Shown piece after piece: positions 17,207 through 25,781 of a stretch of DNA of 32,206 nt. Each line of letters opens with the position of its first letter. Position 1 is the stretch's first letter. The stretch covers positions 1 to 32,206 of the forward strand of contig CAZJED010000012.1 in NCBI GenBank assembly GCA_964544965.1. The letters are read 5' to 3'. Position numbers and translations under genes: made by a program. This DNA is from UBA11869 sp964544965. GTDB taxonomy: Bacteria; Pseudomonadota; Gammaproteobacteria; Eutrophobiales; Eutrophobiaceae. Below the pieces are notes generated by a model, which saw nothing but the letters and a program-made list of their open reading frames with translations, was not told the origin of the DNA and did no database searches.

Positions 17207-18028
17207 TTACAGATCACGCAAAATTTCATTAATACCAACTTTACTTAGCGTTTTTTCGTCAACTGTTTTTACTATTACTGCACAGTAAAGACTATATTTT
17301 CCATCTGTAGAGGGTAGATTGCCCGAAACAACCACAGAGCCTGGCGGAATATAACCGTAGGTAATTTTTCCTGTGTTGCGATCATAAATTCGTGTACTTT
17401 GGCCAATGTAAACACCCATCGAAATAACCGACCCTTCCCCTACAATTACACCTTCAACAACCTCAGAGCGGGCACCGATAAAACAATTGTCTTCAATTAT
17501 AGTTGGATTTGCCTGCAATGGTTCAAGCACTCCCCCAATCCCGACACCGCCTGATAAATGGACATTCTTTCCGATTTGAGCACACGATCCAACTGTTGCC
17601 CAAGTATCAACCATAGTACCACTATCAACATAAGCTCCAATATTTACGAAACTTGGCATTAGCACTACATTTTTTCCAACAAAACTACCTCGTCTTACAA
17701 TGGCGGTAGGAACAACACGAGCACCAGTATTAGTAAAGTCACTTTTGTTGTAATCAGAAAATTTGTTTGGGATTTTATCAAAATAATTGGTGTGATTACC
17801 TGAGATCACAATATTTTCATCAAGAATAAAAGATAGTAATACAGCTTTCTTTAACCATTGATTTACAATCCATTCCTTATTGATTTTTTCCGCAATTCTT
17901 AATTCACCATTATCTAGTTTTTGAATAATATCGCTGATTACATTCTTAAGTTTGTCATTAGCTTGATTTGGTTCAATTTCTGCCCGTTTATCAAATTCTT
18001 CATTAATAAAATTTTCTAAATTATCCAT
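17207..18028 (-). CDS. dapD: 2,3,4,5-tetrahydropyridine-2,6-dicarboxylate N-succinyltransferase
   Basis: Transfers succinyl from succinyl-CoA to tetrahydrodipicolinate, the committed step of the succinylase route to DAP and lysine. It has 273 residues (E. coli 274). An N-terminal helical domain precedes a left-handed beta-helix of hexapeptide repeats, visible as RRGSFVGKNVVLMPSFVN and VGSCAQIGKNVHLSGGVGIG, ending with SGNLPSTDGKYSLYCAVIVK. The start at 18028 has AAGGA about seven bases upstream on the minus strand. It follows dapC by 16 bases, which places the two successive pathway enzymes in one operon. Confidence 0.97.
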   Translation of the reverse strand: MDNLENFINEEFDKRAEIEPNQANDKLKNVISDIIQKLDNGELRIAEKINKEWIVNQWLKKAVLLSFILDENIVISGNHTNYFDKIPNKFSDYNKSDFTNTGARVVPTAIVRRGSFVGKNVVLMPSFVNIGAYVDSGTMVDTWATVGSCAQIGKNVHLSGGVGIGGVLEPLQANPTIIEDNCFIGARSEVVEGVIVGEGSVISMGVYIGQSTRIYDRNTGKITYGYIPPGSVVVSGNLPSTDGKYSLYCAVIVKTVDEKTLSKVGINEILRDL

Positions 18029-18044
18029 CTTTTTTCCTTATATT

Positions 18045-19247
18045 TTAATACATGTTTTCTAGAAATTTTTTGATTCGTTTTGCAGCTTCAATGCATGTAT
18101 CAGTTTCTGCAACTAAAGCGATACGAATGCGTTTATTACCGGGGTTTATGTTATCAATTTTTCGAGATAAATATGAACCAGGCAATACTTCGACATTCTC
18201 ACTTTGATATAGTTCTTTTGCAAAGTCTACATCAGAATTAGGTAATTTAGGCCATAAATAAAAACCACCCGATGGAGGTGATACAGGCAAAACTGGTTCT
18301 AACTCACAGCAAACCCTTAAAAATTTTTTTCTATATATATTTCGATTTTCTTTTACATGTTCTTCATCGTTCCATGCGGCAATACTTGCTTTTTGAACAT
18401 GCAGGGGCATTGCGCAACCATGATAGGTCCTGTAGCGGTAAAAAATTTCAATCATTTCACTATCACCCGCGACAAATCCAGAGCGTAGTCCGGGCACATT
18501 TGAACGTTTGGAAAGACTATGAAATATCAGGCAACGTTTATATTCGGTGTTACCAAGTTTTTTAGCATATTCAAGTAGACTTAGGGGCGGCTTTTTCTCA
18601 TCGTAATAAATTTCTGAATAGCATTCATCGGAAGCAATAATAAAATTATATTTATCAGCAAGCTTCATCAGTTCTTTTATAAAATCAAAATCAACAACAG
18701 CCCCACTTGGATTACCAGGCGAACATAAATAAAATAGTTGGCAGCGTTCCCAAATTTCTTTTGGGACTAGAGATAAATCAGGGATGTATTTATTTTCTTC
18801 AATACAATTTAGATAATAAGGTTCTGCTCCAGCTAGTAAAGCCGCACCTTCATAAATTTGATAAAAAGGGTTTGGCATCATAACAATCGGCTTCACATTT
18901 TTTTTATTTATTATGGTTTGCGCAATGGAAAAAAGCGCTTCTCTTGTTCCGTTCACGGGCAATATATTTCTTTCTTCATCAAGAGTTTTATGAGAAAGAT
19001 AAAATCGTCTACATAACCAATCAATGATCGTTGTTTTTAATTCATTAGTACCGCGTGTTGTTGGATATATTGATATATTACCAATATTTGCCTTTAATTC
19101 TTCTGTTATAAACTTCGGTGTTTGATGTTTCGGTTCTCCAATCGCTAACGTTATAGATGGTTTTTTGGTGTTGGCATTACATTCGCTAAGTAACTTTTTC
19201 AGTTTTTCAAAAGGGTAGGCGTGAAGTTTTTCCAATTCAGGGTTCAT
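18045..19247 (-). CDS. dapC: succinyldiaminopimelate transaminase
   Basis: PLP-dependent class I/II aminotransferase that converts N-succinyl-2-amino-6-ketopimelate to N-succinyl-LL-DAP. It has 400 residues, the usual length. Seen: IGEPKH near the N-terminus, SPGNPSGAVV (N179), SDECYSEIYYD (D207 binding the pyridine nitrogen) and the Schiff-base lysine K247 in FHSLSKRSNVPGLRSGFVAGD, with a C-terminal arginine in RIALVAE. The class I fold alone does not fix the substrate, but direct linkage to dapD and the MNPELEKLHAYPFEKL start support DapC. No clear Shine-Dalgarno is seen at 19247. It lies 70 bases downstream of the small membrane protein gene on the same strand. Confidence 0.92.
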   Translation of the reverse strand: MNPELEKLHAYPFEKLKKLLSECNANTKKPSITLAIGEPKHQTPKFITEELKANIGNISIYPTTRGTNELKTTIIDWLCRRFYLSHKTLDEERNILPVNGTREALFSIAQTIINKKNVKPIVMMPNPFYQIYEGAALLAGAEPYYLNCIEENKYIPDLSLVPKEIWERCQLFYLCSPGNPSGAVVDFDFIKELMKLADKYNFIIASDECYSEIYYDEKKPPLSLLEYAKKLGNTEYKRCLIFHSLSKRSNVPGLRSGFVAGDSEMIEIFYRYRTYHGCAMPLHVQKASIAAWNDEEHVKENRNIYRKKFLRVCCELEPVLPVSPPSGGFYLWPKLPNSDVDFAKELYQSENVEVLPGSYLSRKIDNINPGNKRIRIALVAETDTCIEAAKRIKKFLENMY

Positions 19248-19279
19248 CTAAATAAAACGTTAAGTGGTTTAATTTTTTG

Positions 19280-19292
19280 AAGAATAGTTCTT
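19280..19292. repeat. short perfect palindrome AAGAA-TAG-TTCTT
   Basis: A perfect 5-3-5 inverted repeat in the 70-base gap upstream of dapC. It lacks a T run in the minus direction, so it is not a terminator for the small membrane gene. It could be a small operator or chance in AT-rich sequence. Confidence 0.25.
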
Positions 19293-19317
19293 GATACTTA
19301 CAATATAGTTAATTTTA

Positions 19318-19602
19318 TTATGTATTTAACAGTATATTCATTAAGCCTGCTGTTAATATTACTAAAGTCACGAAAAAGACAGTCAAATAAATCGTGTCTT
19401 TTTCAAAATAGGCAACAACCATAAAACATGTTACGCCGATAATAGTGAGACCAAAATCAAATTCTTGCGGTAGTCCACTTGAACGTAATATGACACCTAG
19501 AACTGTAGTCAAACCACCTAACCATCTAAGCCTGTTAAGATCTAATTCTCTGTACAGTGGAATTTTGTATACCTGATGCATTTTCTGCTCGATGAGACCC
19601 AT
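19318..19602 (-). CDS. small integral membrane protein, unknown function
   Basis: I do not recognise a family. The 94-residue product has a basic, hydrophilic N-terminus (to about residue 27) and then about three hydrophobic segments: LGGLTTVLGVIL, FGLTIIGVTCFMVVAYF and YLTVFFVTLVILTAGLMNILL. There is no signal-type cleavage site. It is very likely a real gene: a GGAGG Shine-Dalgarno lies seven bases before the ATG at 19602, and a promoter-like TATAAT lies inside a Fur-box-like palindrome at 19648-19666. It is the first gene of the minus-strand string leading to dapC-dapD-yffB. Iron-related function is inference from the upstream site only. Confidence 0.75.
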   Translation of the reverse strand: MGLIEQKMHQVYKIPLYRELDLNRLRWLGGLTTVLGVILRSSGLPQEFDFGLTIIGVTCFMVVAYFEKDTIYLTVFFVTLVILTAGLMNILLNT

Positions 19603-19647
19603 TCTTTGCCTCCGAAGTAGGGCTTATATAATGTTGTATTTAAATAA

Positions 19648-19666
19648 ATTTATGATAATCATTATA
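19648..19666. promoter_or_regulatory. Fur-box-like operator
   Basis: The 19 bases match 15 of 19 positions of the classical Fur consensus GATAATGATAATCATTATC, with the core TGATAATCATTAT intact and a perfect ATGAT-A-ATCAT palindrome. It overlaps the -10 of the minus-strand promoter for the small membrane protein gene, the usual place for Fur repression. No Fur gene is in the window. Confidence 0.6.
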
Positions 19667-19690
19667 CGGTATCACACCTGATTATCCCAA
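19661..19690 (-). promoter_or_regulatory. promoter of the small membrane protein gene (minus strand)
   Basis: On the minus strand TTGGGA (19690-19685, four of six matches) and a perfect TATAAT (19666-19661) are separated by 18 bases. Initiation near 19654 would give a leader of about 50 bases with a GGAGG site. The -10 lies within the Fur-like box. Confidence 0.5.
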
Positions 19691-19751
19691 TTAGACACAC
19701 AATTTTTTTATCATTTTCTTGTATACTTGAATCATTCGGCGGGGTTGTCTG

Positions 19752-19805
19752 AGTCACAAAATAAATATTTCTAAGATAATTATTTTAGGAAATACGTGAC
19801 TTTTT
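19752..19805 (+). promoter_or_regulatory. leader hairpin with T run before leuB
   Basis: AGTCAC (19752-19757) pairs with GTGACT (19796-19801), and the inner TATTTCT (19766-19772) pairs with GGAAATA (19788-19794). TTTTT (19801-19805) follows. The structure resembles a weak terminator or attenuator about 65 bases upstream of leuB. A possible -10 TATACT lies at 19722-19727, without a good -35. I see no leucine-rich leader peptide, so classical leu attenuation is not supported. Confidence 0.3.
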
Positions 19806-19870
19806 ATGTCGTAGATGTATTCTTGCCTACCTTTTCAAAAAATAATGTTTGGAACTTAAACAATTAACAA

Positions 19871-20959
19871 ATGACTAAGAAAATTTTAATTTTATCTGGA
19901 GATGGTGTTGGCCCAGAAATAGTCGCTCAGGCTGAGAAAATATTGTCTTTTTTTAATGCAGAAGGCCACTTAGCCATAGAATTAGATTATGGATTAATTG
20001 GTGGCGGTGCTATTGATGAAGGCGGTGTTCCTTTACCGGAAGAGACGATAAGAAAAGCTAAGGAATCAACCGCTATACTGATGGGGTCAGTCGGCGGTCC
20101 AAAATGGGAATCAATTGATCGCAAGCTTCGTCCGGAGAGAGGGTTATTGGCAATTCGAGCTGAACTTGCTCTATTTGCAAATTTACGCCCCGCCTTTTTG
20201 TTCCCGCAATTAGCGCAGGCATCTACATTGAATGAAGAAGTTGTTAGCGGTCTTGATTTAATGATAGTTCGAGAGCTTACCGGTGGTATTTACTTCGGCA
20301 ATCCTCGTGGCATTAGAGAACTCGATGATGGACAACGCGAGGGGTTTAATACGCTTGTTTATAATGAAAACGAGATTAAACGTATCGCCAAAGTTGCATT
20401 CGAAACTGCGAGGAAGCGCCAAGGCCGTTTGTGTTCAGTTGATAAAGCCAATGTATTGGAGGCAACAGAATTATGGCGTGAAATCGTTAGTGAGATGGCA
20501 AAAGATTATCCGGAAGTAGAGTTACAACACATGTATATAGATAATGCTTCGATGCAGCTGGTGAGAGCACCGAAACAGTTCGATGTTATTTTGACGACTA
20601 ATATGTTTGGCGATATTTTATCGGACCTTGCATCTATGCTTACTGGTTCAATTGGCATGTTGCCTTCAGCATCATTAGCCAGTGATGGTAAGGGTATGTA
20701 TGAACCGGTACATGGTTCTGCTCCGGATATTGCCGGTAAAAATATTGCAAACCCCCTGGCAACTATTTTGTCGTTATCGATGTTATTGAAATATTCATTG
20801 GGCGAAGAGAAATTAGCCAATATATTAGAACAAGCGGTTAGTCAGGTTTTAACAGATGGTCTTAGGACAAAAGACATCCATTCTGATGGTATGACATGCG
20901 TGGGAACTGATGAGATGGGTGATGCGGTAATTAAAACTTTATCAGCTTTATTGGTCTAA
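19871..20959 (+). CDS. leuB: 3-isopropylmalate dehydrogenase
   Basis: NAD-dependent oxidative decarboxylation of 3-isopropylmalate, third step of leucine synthesis. It has 362 residues (E. coli 363). It belongs to the isocitrate/isopropylmalate dehydrogenase fold: ILILSGDGVGPEI at the N-terminus, substrate arginines around RPERGLLAIRAELALFANLRP, Y141 in RELTGGIYFG, K192 in SVDKANVL and the NAD site EPVHGSAPDIAGKNIANP. leuC and leuD, commonly upstream in relatives, are not here. It begins the plus-strand run and lies 33 bases before asd. Confidence 0.96.
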   Translation: MTKKILILSGDGVGPEIVAQAEKILSFFNAEGHLAIELDYGLIGGGAIDEGGVPLPEETIRKAKESTAILMGSVGGPKWESIDRKLRPERGLLAIRAELALFANLRPAFLFPQLAQASTLNEEVVSGLDLMIVRELTGGIYFGNPRGIRELDDGQREGFNTLVYNENEIKRIAKVAFETARKRQGRLCSVDKANVLEATELWREIVSEMAKDYPEVELQHMYIDNASMQLVRAPKQFDVILTTNMFGDILSDLASMLTGSIGMLPSASLASDGKGMYEPVHGSAPDIAGKNIANPLATILSLSMLLKYSLGEEKLANILEQAVSQVLTDGLRTKDIHSDGMTCVGTDEMGDAVIKTLSALLV

Positions 20960-20992
20960 ATAATTTATTAAAATGTATTTAATGTAAAAATC

Positions 20993-22114
20993 ATGACAGA
21001 AAAAAAATACAATGTTGCCGTTGTTGGCGCGACAGGTATGGTTGGCAGAACCATGCTGTCAATTTTAGAGGAACGTAATTTTCCTCTTGATAAGGTTTAT
21101 GCTTTAGCCAGCAGTCGTTCTGTTGGCAAACGCATACCATTTAAAGATAGCGAGCTGATTGTCGGCGATCTGGAAACTTTCGATTTTAATTTAGCCGATA
21201 TAGGACTTTTCTCACCGGGGGCATCCGTTTCTGCTATCTATGCACCAAAGGCAGTTGATGCCGGATGCGTTGTAATCGATAACACCTCAAAATTTCGTTA
21301 TGAAGATGATATCCCGTTAGTTGTGAGCGAAGTAAACCCTCATGCTATTGGTGATTATAAAAATAGAGGCATCATCGCCAATCCAAATTGCTCAACGATT
21401 CAGATGCTGGTGGCATTAAAGCCAATCTATGATGCGGTAGGGATTGAACGTATTAATGTATGTACCTATCAGGCTGTCTCGGGAACAGGTACGGCAGCGC
21501 TTTCCGAACTAAGTTGGCAGGTTGGGTGTGAAATTGAAGCTATATGCGCCTTCTTGACTCTAAACGATTACCATACTCATCACGATCCAGAAGCTAATCA
21601 AGCAGCATGGAGATTAAGTCAGAAGCTTAAAAAACATTTTAATAGACAAACTCCACACGTGTATCCAAAAGAAATTGCATTTAACGTTTTACCTCACATT
21701 GATGCATTTCAGGATAACGGATATACGAAAGAAGAGATGAAAATGGTCTGGGAGACACAAAAGATTTTTGAGGATGATTCAATTTTAGTGAATCCGACTG
21801 CTGTTAGAGTGCCCGTATTTTATGGGCATTCTGAAGCGGTACATATTGAAACTAAAGAAAAAATTGAGGTTAAAACCGCCAGAAAATTGCTGGAAGAAAT
21901 GCCCGGGGTAATTGTGCTTGATTCGCATGAGGATGGCGGTTATCCGACCGCTACCGAGGCTGCTGGTAAAGACTCCGTTTTTGTAGGGAGAATTCGGGAG
22001 GATATTTCTCATCCCAGAGGGCTAAATATGTGGGTAGTAGCGGATAATGTCCGTAAAGGGGCTGCCCTTAATTCCATCCAAATAGCCAAAATTCTGGTAA
22101 AAAGCCACATATAG
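20993..22114 (+). CDS. asd: aspartate-semialdehyde dehydrogenase with internal insertion
   Basis: NADPH-dependent reduction of aspartyl phosphate to aspartate semialdehyde, feeding lysine/DAP, threonine and methionine. The cofactor motif is VVGATGMVGRTML. The catalytic C133 is in ANPNCSTIQM and the general-base histidine H279 is in YGHSEAVHIE; both are intact. Most of the protein resembles the shorter ~340-residue form of the enzyme (PHIDAFQDNGYTKEEMKMVW), but the length is 373. Compared with what I recall of that form, about 33 extra residues lie between SGTG (163-166) and YPKEIAFNVLPHID (224 onward). The extra part contains C179, C185, H194, H196 and H197. The reading frame is open throughout. 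fimV follows after 43 bases. Confidence 0.95.
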   Translation: MTEKKYNVAVVGATGMVGRTMLSILEERNFPLDKVYALASSRSVGKRIPFKDSELIVGDLETFDFNLADIGLFSPGASVSAIYAPKAVDAGCVVIDNTSKFRYEDDIPLVVSEVNPHAIGDYKNRGIIANPNCSTIQMLVALKPIYDAVGIERINVCTYQAVSGTGTAALSELSWQVGCEIEAICAFLTLNDYHTHHDPEANQAAWRLSQKLKKHFNRQTPHVYPKEIAFNVLPHIDAFQDNGYTKEEMKMVWETQKIFEDDSILVNPTAVRVPVFYGHSEAVHIETKEKIEVKTARKLLEEMPGVIVLDSHEDGGYPTATEAAGKDSVFVGRIREDISHPRGLNMWVVADNVRKGAALNSIQIAKILVKSHI

Positions 22115-22157
22115 TTTATAGTTAGCAGATAATTATAATGTATATTGGCAAGTTTTT

Positions 22158-24864
22158 ATGAGGCGTAGTTTACATATATTCATCTTTTTATTACTTAGCC
22201 CAGTTGCCTTATATGCGCTGGGTTTAGGTGATGTGGCTGTCAATTCAACCCTAAATCAGCCTTTAAAGGGTCGAATTGAATTGTTATCGCCATCACCCGA
22301 TGAACTCGATTCTCTCAAGATTAATTTAGCAGATGGTAACGCGTTTGCAAAAGCGGGGGTAGACCGCCCTTTCCTTTTAGGGAAACTGAAATTTAATTTA
22401 CAGCGTTCAGTTGATGATGGTCCTGACTACATAAGTATCTCGACTCAAGCACCCATCAGGGAACCATTTTTAAATTTTTTAATAGAAGTTAACTGGTCAA
22501 ATGGACGTATATTGCGAGAATATACTATTCTATTGGATCCTCCATCCTACGATTTCCGCACAAGGATAGAAGAACAAACAAAACCAGAAGAGATTGCTGT
22601 AGAGACTACCCAAACCCCAATTTCAGAAGAGATATCTCAGCAACCCGAAGCATCTACATACTCGCTAGCAACAAATTTTACAGGCAGTGATTATGGTCCG
22701 ACAGCGAGACGGGACACCTTATCTGAAATTGCAGATAAAACACGCCCTGATAAGTCAATTAATTTGAATAAGATGATGATAGCTATATTTAGAGCAAATC
22801 CAGAAGCATTTATTAATCAAAATATAAATGGATTAAAAGGAGGCTACGTTCTTCGAATACCTGATGAAACCATGATAAATGAATTAACAGCAACTGAAGC
22901 TCTTAACAAAGTTAGATCTCATCATGCTGCTTGGGGAGATGTAGCGTTTTCAGAAGAGACATCCATTTTGACAGAACAACCTCAGATCGTGACAGATGCA
23001 GACGAAACTGCTACAGCAGATCCTGAACTAAGATTGGTTGTTGCAGATGACGGAGTTGAAGCAACTCAGGAAACGGGAGAACCTGAATCAACTAAATCTA
23101 ATGATTTGTTAGTAGCAGAAGAAACAATAGAAACACTTACTCAAGAAAATATTGAACTAAAAGCAAGACTAAAAGAACTCGAAACGCTTATTGAACAACT
23201 TAAACCATTGTTGTCACTTAAAGATGATGAATTAGCCGCATATCAAGCTCAGTTAGCTACTCAAGAAGATGAGGGCGCAATAGTTCAAGACGAAAGCAGT
23301 TCGGCATTTGAAGAATCTGAATTAGATGCTCCTCAGGAAGAAGTAACTGCAGAAGAAGAAGGATTTGAAGAAGAAGAAGGATTTGAAGAAGAAGAAGGAT
23401 TTGAAGAAGAAGTAGCTAGTGAAGTGATTGAGCCATCTACAGAAGTAGATGGCGATTACGCAAAATCGGTTGAGCGTGATGCAGCATTGGTACAAGAAGC
23501 GCTTGGCCCATTTGGCACAATTATTGAAACCATTAAAAGCATATTTTTAAGCAAGATTGGCATTGCAATTCTCGCTATATTAATACTTCTACTTATAGTG
23601 CTGCGATTCAGAAAAGAACCTGTCGAAACAGTTGAGATTGAACCAATTGATGATGCAGAACTTGCTGAAATTGAAAAAGAAGTTTCCAGTTTAATGGACG
23701 ATGCCGCTGCCACCCAAGGCCCTGAAAGCATAACTTCAAGTGAAGAAGAAACGATCATTGCCCCACAAAAAACGCAAGATAGTGAAATACCATTTGATGA
23801 TGATGATAAAACGTCATTTGAAGAAGACCCAAATAAATTTATGGATGAAGTTAATACATATATTGCGTTTGAACAGTTTGAAGAGGCAGAAAAATCGGTT
23901 CGTGCAGCCATTAAAAAAGATCCAAATAACGAAGAATTGCATCTAAAGTTATTAGAAGTATTTTATACCGCAGGTAATAAAGAACACTACGAGGAAGTTG
24001 CCAAAACTGTAAATGATAAATTTGGCACCGAAAGTGAGACGTGGGATAAAACTGTAACAATGTGGCAAGAAATGACTACTTCGCCTTTATCGATACATGA
24101 CGATGGCAGCGAAGATGAAACGATGGTTGTTGGTGCAGTCGATGAGGGCAGCGAAGATGAAACAATGATTGTTGCTGACGATGGCANNNNNNNNNNNNNN
24201 NNNNNNNNNNNNNNNNNNNNNNNNNNNNNNNNNNNNNNNNNNNNNNNNNNNNNNNNNNNNNNNNNNNNNNNNNNNNNNNNNNNNNNNNGATGAAACGATG
24301 GTTGTTGGTGCAGTCGATGAGGGCAGCGAAGATGAAACAATGGTTGTTGATGCAGTCGATGAGGTTTCGAGTGTCGATATCGAACTTCCATCTGCAGACG
24401 GAGACGATGATTTTGAAATTGACCTTAGTATTTCAGAAGACGACGATGACGGTAGCGAAGAAATAGAAGCTCTTGATGGGTCATCAGATAATCTTGAAGC
24501 TACAGAATTTGATCTTGAAATAGGCGATCTTGACAGCAGTGATGATAACGAAATTTCTTCTTCCGAAGAGACTGAGAAGGAGGACGATGACGAAGGCATC
24601 GAACTAGAAATATCTCTAGATGATGACGAGGATATTTCCGGTAAAAATAGTCAGGAAGAAGATAGCCACGCTGATTTTGTTGAGCAAGTAGCTCAGTCAG
24701 AGGATTTAACTGCAGAAGATGTAATAGCTACGAAACTCGATCTTGCAAAAGCTTATGTCGAGGTATCTGACAATGATAATGCAAAGACAATTTTAGACGA
24801 AGTTATGACTGAGGGCGATGAAGAACAACGTAAACAGGCCCAAATTCTATTAGATCAAATTTAA
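22158..24864 (+). CDS. fimV: FimV-like LysM peptidoglycan-binding polar hub protein (interrupted by an assembly gap)
   Basis: Inner-membrane polar scaffold; in Pseudomonas FimV is needed for type IV pilus assembly and twitching. Order: signal peptide (1-20, LYALGLG), the FimV N-terminal domain to about 130, a LysM-like segment (183-235, DTLSEIADKTRPD to YVLRIP), a coiled coil (about 320-368), an acidic repeat (399-418), a TM helix (464-483), a TPR-like pair (about 555-615), acidic tandem repeats of GSEDETMVVGAVDE, and the C-terminal FimV domain (TKLDLAKAYVEVSDNDNAKTI). The 102-N gap within the repeat array shifts the frame by filler length only: the true gap should be 2 modulo 3. The asd-fimV-truA order is typical of gammaproteobacteria. 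No pilus gene is in the window. Confidence 0.9.
23352..23411 (+). repeat. 18-bp acidic tandem repeat in fimV
   Basis: GGATTT recurs at 23361, 23379 and 23397, exactly 18 bases apart, with GAA codons between. It encodes three copies of the unit EEEEGF just before the membrane helix. The first unit is one codon short, and the last is followed by a partial EEE. Near-identical codons suggest recent slippage expansion. Confidence 0.85.
24105..24363 (+). repeat. 42-bp tandem repeat array in fimV (14-residue unit)
   Basis: The unit GSEDETMVVGAVDE is encoded at 24105-24146. A shortened variant follows at 24147-24182, and another copy begins at 24183 and runs into the gap. After the gap come a partial copy (24289-24321) and a full copy (24322-24363). 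The DNA copies are nearly identical, so the array is the likely reason the assembly broke here. True copy number is unknown. Confidence 0.88.
24187..24288. other. assembly gap (102 N) within the fimV repeat array
   Basis: An N run flanked on both sides by copies of the same 42-bp repeat. The flanking frames (AGC codon cut after its first base, then in-frame GAT GAA ACG) require a true length of 2 modulo 3, so 102 is an estimate. Confidence 0.9.
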
Positions 24865-24950
24865 TTGATTGACAGATCTAATACAAAAAATCTAGTTACT
24901 GATTATTACTTTGGTTATTTTTTTAGCTAGACGAATCAGAAAAAATAAGT

Positions 24951-25745
24951 ATGAAAATCGCACTAGGTATCGAATATGCTGGCTGTAATTACTATGGTTG
25001 GCAGAAGCAAAGTATCTCACCAACAATTCAAGAAATAGTCGAATCAGCTCTTTCTGCTATTGCGGACGAAATAGTTAAAGTTTATTGTGCTGGAAGGACT
25101 GATACAGGTGTTCATGCAATACAACAAGTTATTCACTTTGAAACATCATCTGAACGTGAACTCCATAGTTGGATTTTGGGTGCGAATTCAAAATTACCAA
25201 AGGATATTTCGATTATCTGGGCATTAAATGTTGATAATAGTTTTCATGCAAGATTTACCGCTGAGAACAGGACCTATCAGTATTTAATACTAAATAGACG
25301 GTCTAGACCAGCCATACTAAATGGACTAGTCACATGGGAATGTCAGGAGCTAGATTTAAAAAAGATGGTCGATTCGTCGAAATGCCTTTTAGGAGAGCAT
25401 GATTTTACCTCTTTTAGAGCAGTTTCATGCCAATCAAAATCTCCTGTTAGAAGAATTTATGAACTAGAGATTAGCAAGATAAAAGATTTTTTTGTGATAA
25501 CGGTTTGTGCTAATGGCTTTCTCCATCATATGGTAAGAAACATTGCAGGCGTATTAATAGCTGTAGGCACAAGTAAAGAAAAAATAAAGTGGGTAGCAGA
25601 TGTATTGAATGCAAAGGATAGAAAAGCGGCAACTGTTACAGCTGAACCCGATGGCTTATATTTGGTTAATATTGAATATCCGAAGTGTTACTCAATTCCA
25701 AGACCAAAAAAACTTATCGATAATTTTAAATTCAATAATTTTTAG
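24951..25745 (+). CDS. truA: tRNA pseudouridine(38-40) synthase
   Basis: Isomerises uridines 38, 39 and 40 in the anticodon stem-loop of many tRNAs. It has 264 residues (E. coli 270). Seen: MKIALGIEYAGCNYYGWQKQ, the catalytic aspartate D51 in CAGRTDTGVHA, FHARFTAENRTYQYLI, and FLHHMVRNIAGVLIAVG in the C-terminal half. It starts 86 bases after fimV in a gap without a clear terminator, and is followed by trpF after 36 bases. Confidence 0.97.
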   Translation: MKIALGIEYAGCNYYGWQKQSISPTIQEIVESALSAIADEIVKVYCAGRTDTGVHAIQQVIHFETSSERELHSWILGANSKLPKDISIIWALNVDNSFHARFTAENRTYQYLILNRRSRPAILNGLVTWECQELDLKKMVDSSKCLLGEHDFTSFRAVSCQSKSPVRRIYELEISKIKDFFVITVCANGFLHHMVRNIAGVLIAVGTSKEKIKWVADVLNAKDRKAATVTAEPDGLYLVNIEYPKCYSIPRPKKLIDNFKFNNF

Positions 25746-25781
25746 ACATAGAATATAACGTTAATTGAAGGAAGAAGATTT

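Noticed and set aside
24105..24363. Repeat array as a CRISPR
   Set aside because: The units are directly adjacent, in frame and encode protein; there are no unique spacers and no cas genes.
23456..24599. Ser-rich open frames on the minus strand across fimV
   Set aside because: They are the mirror image of the acidic Glu/Asp codons and repeats of fimV, and part of their length is the N run.
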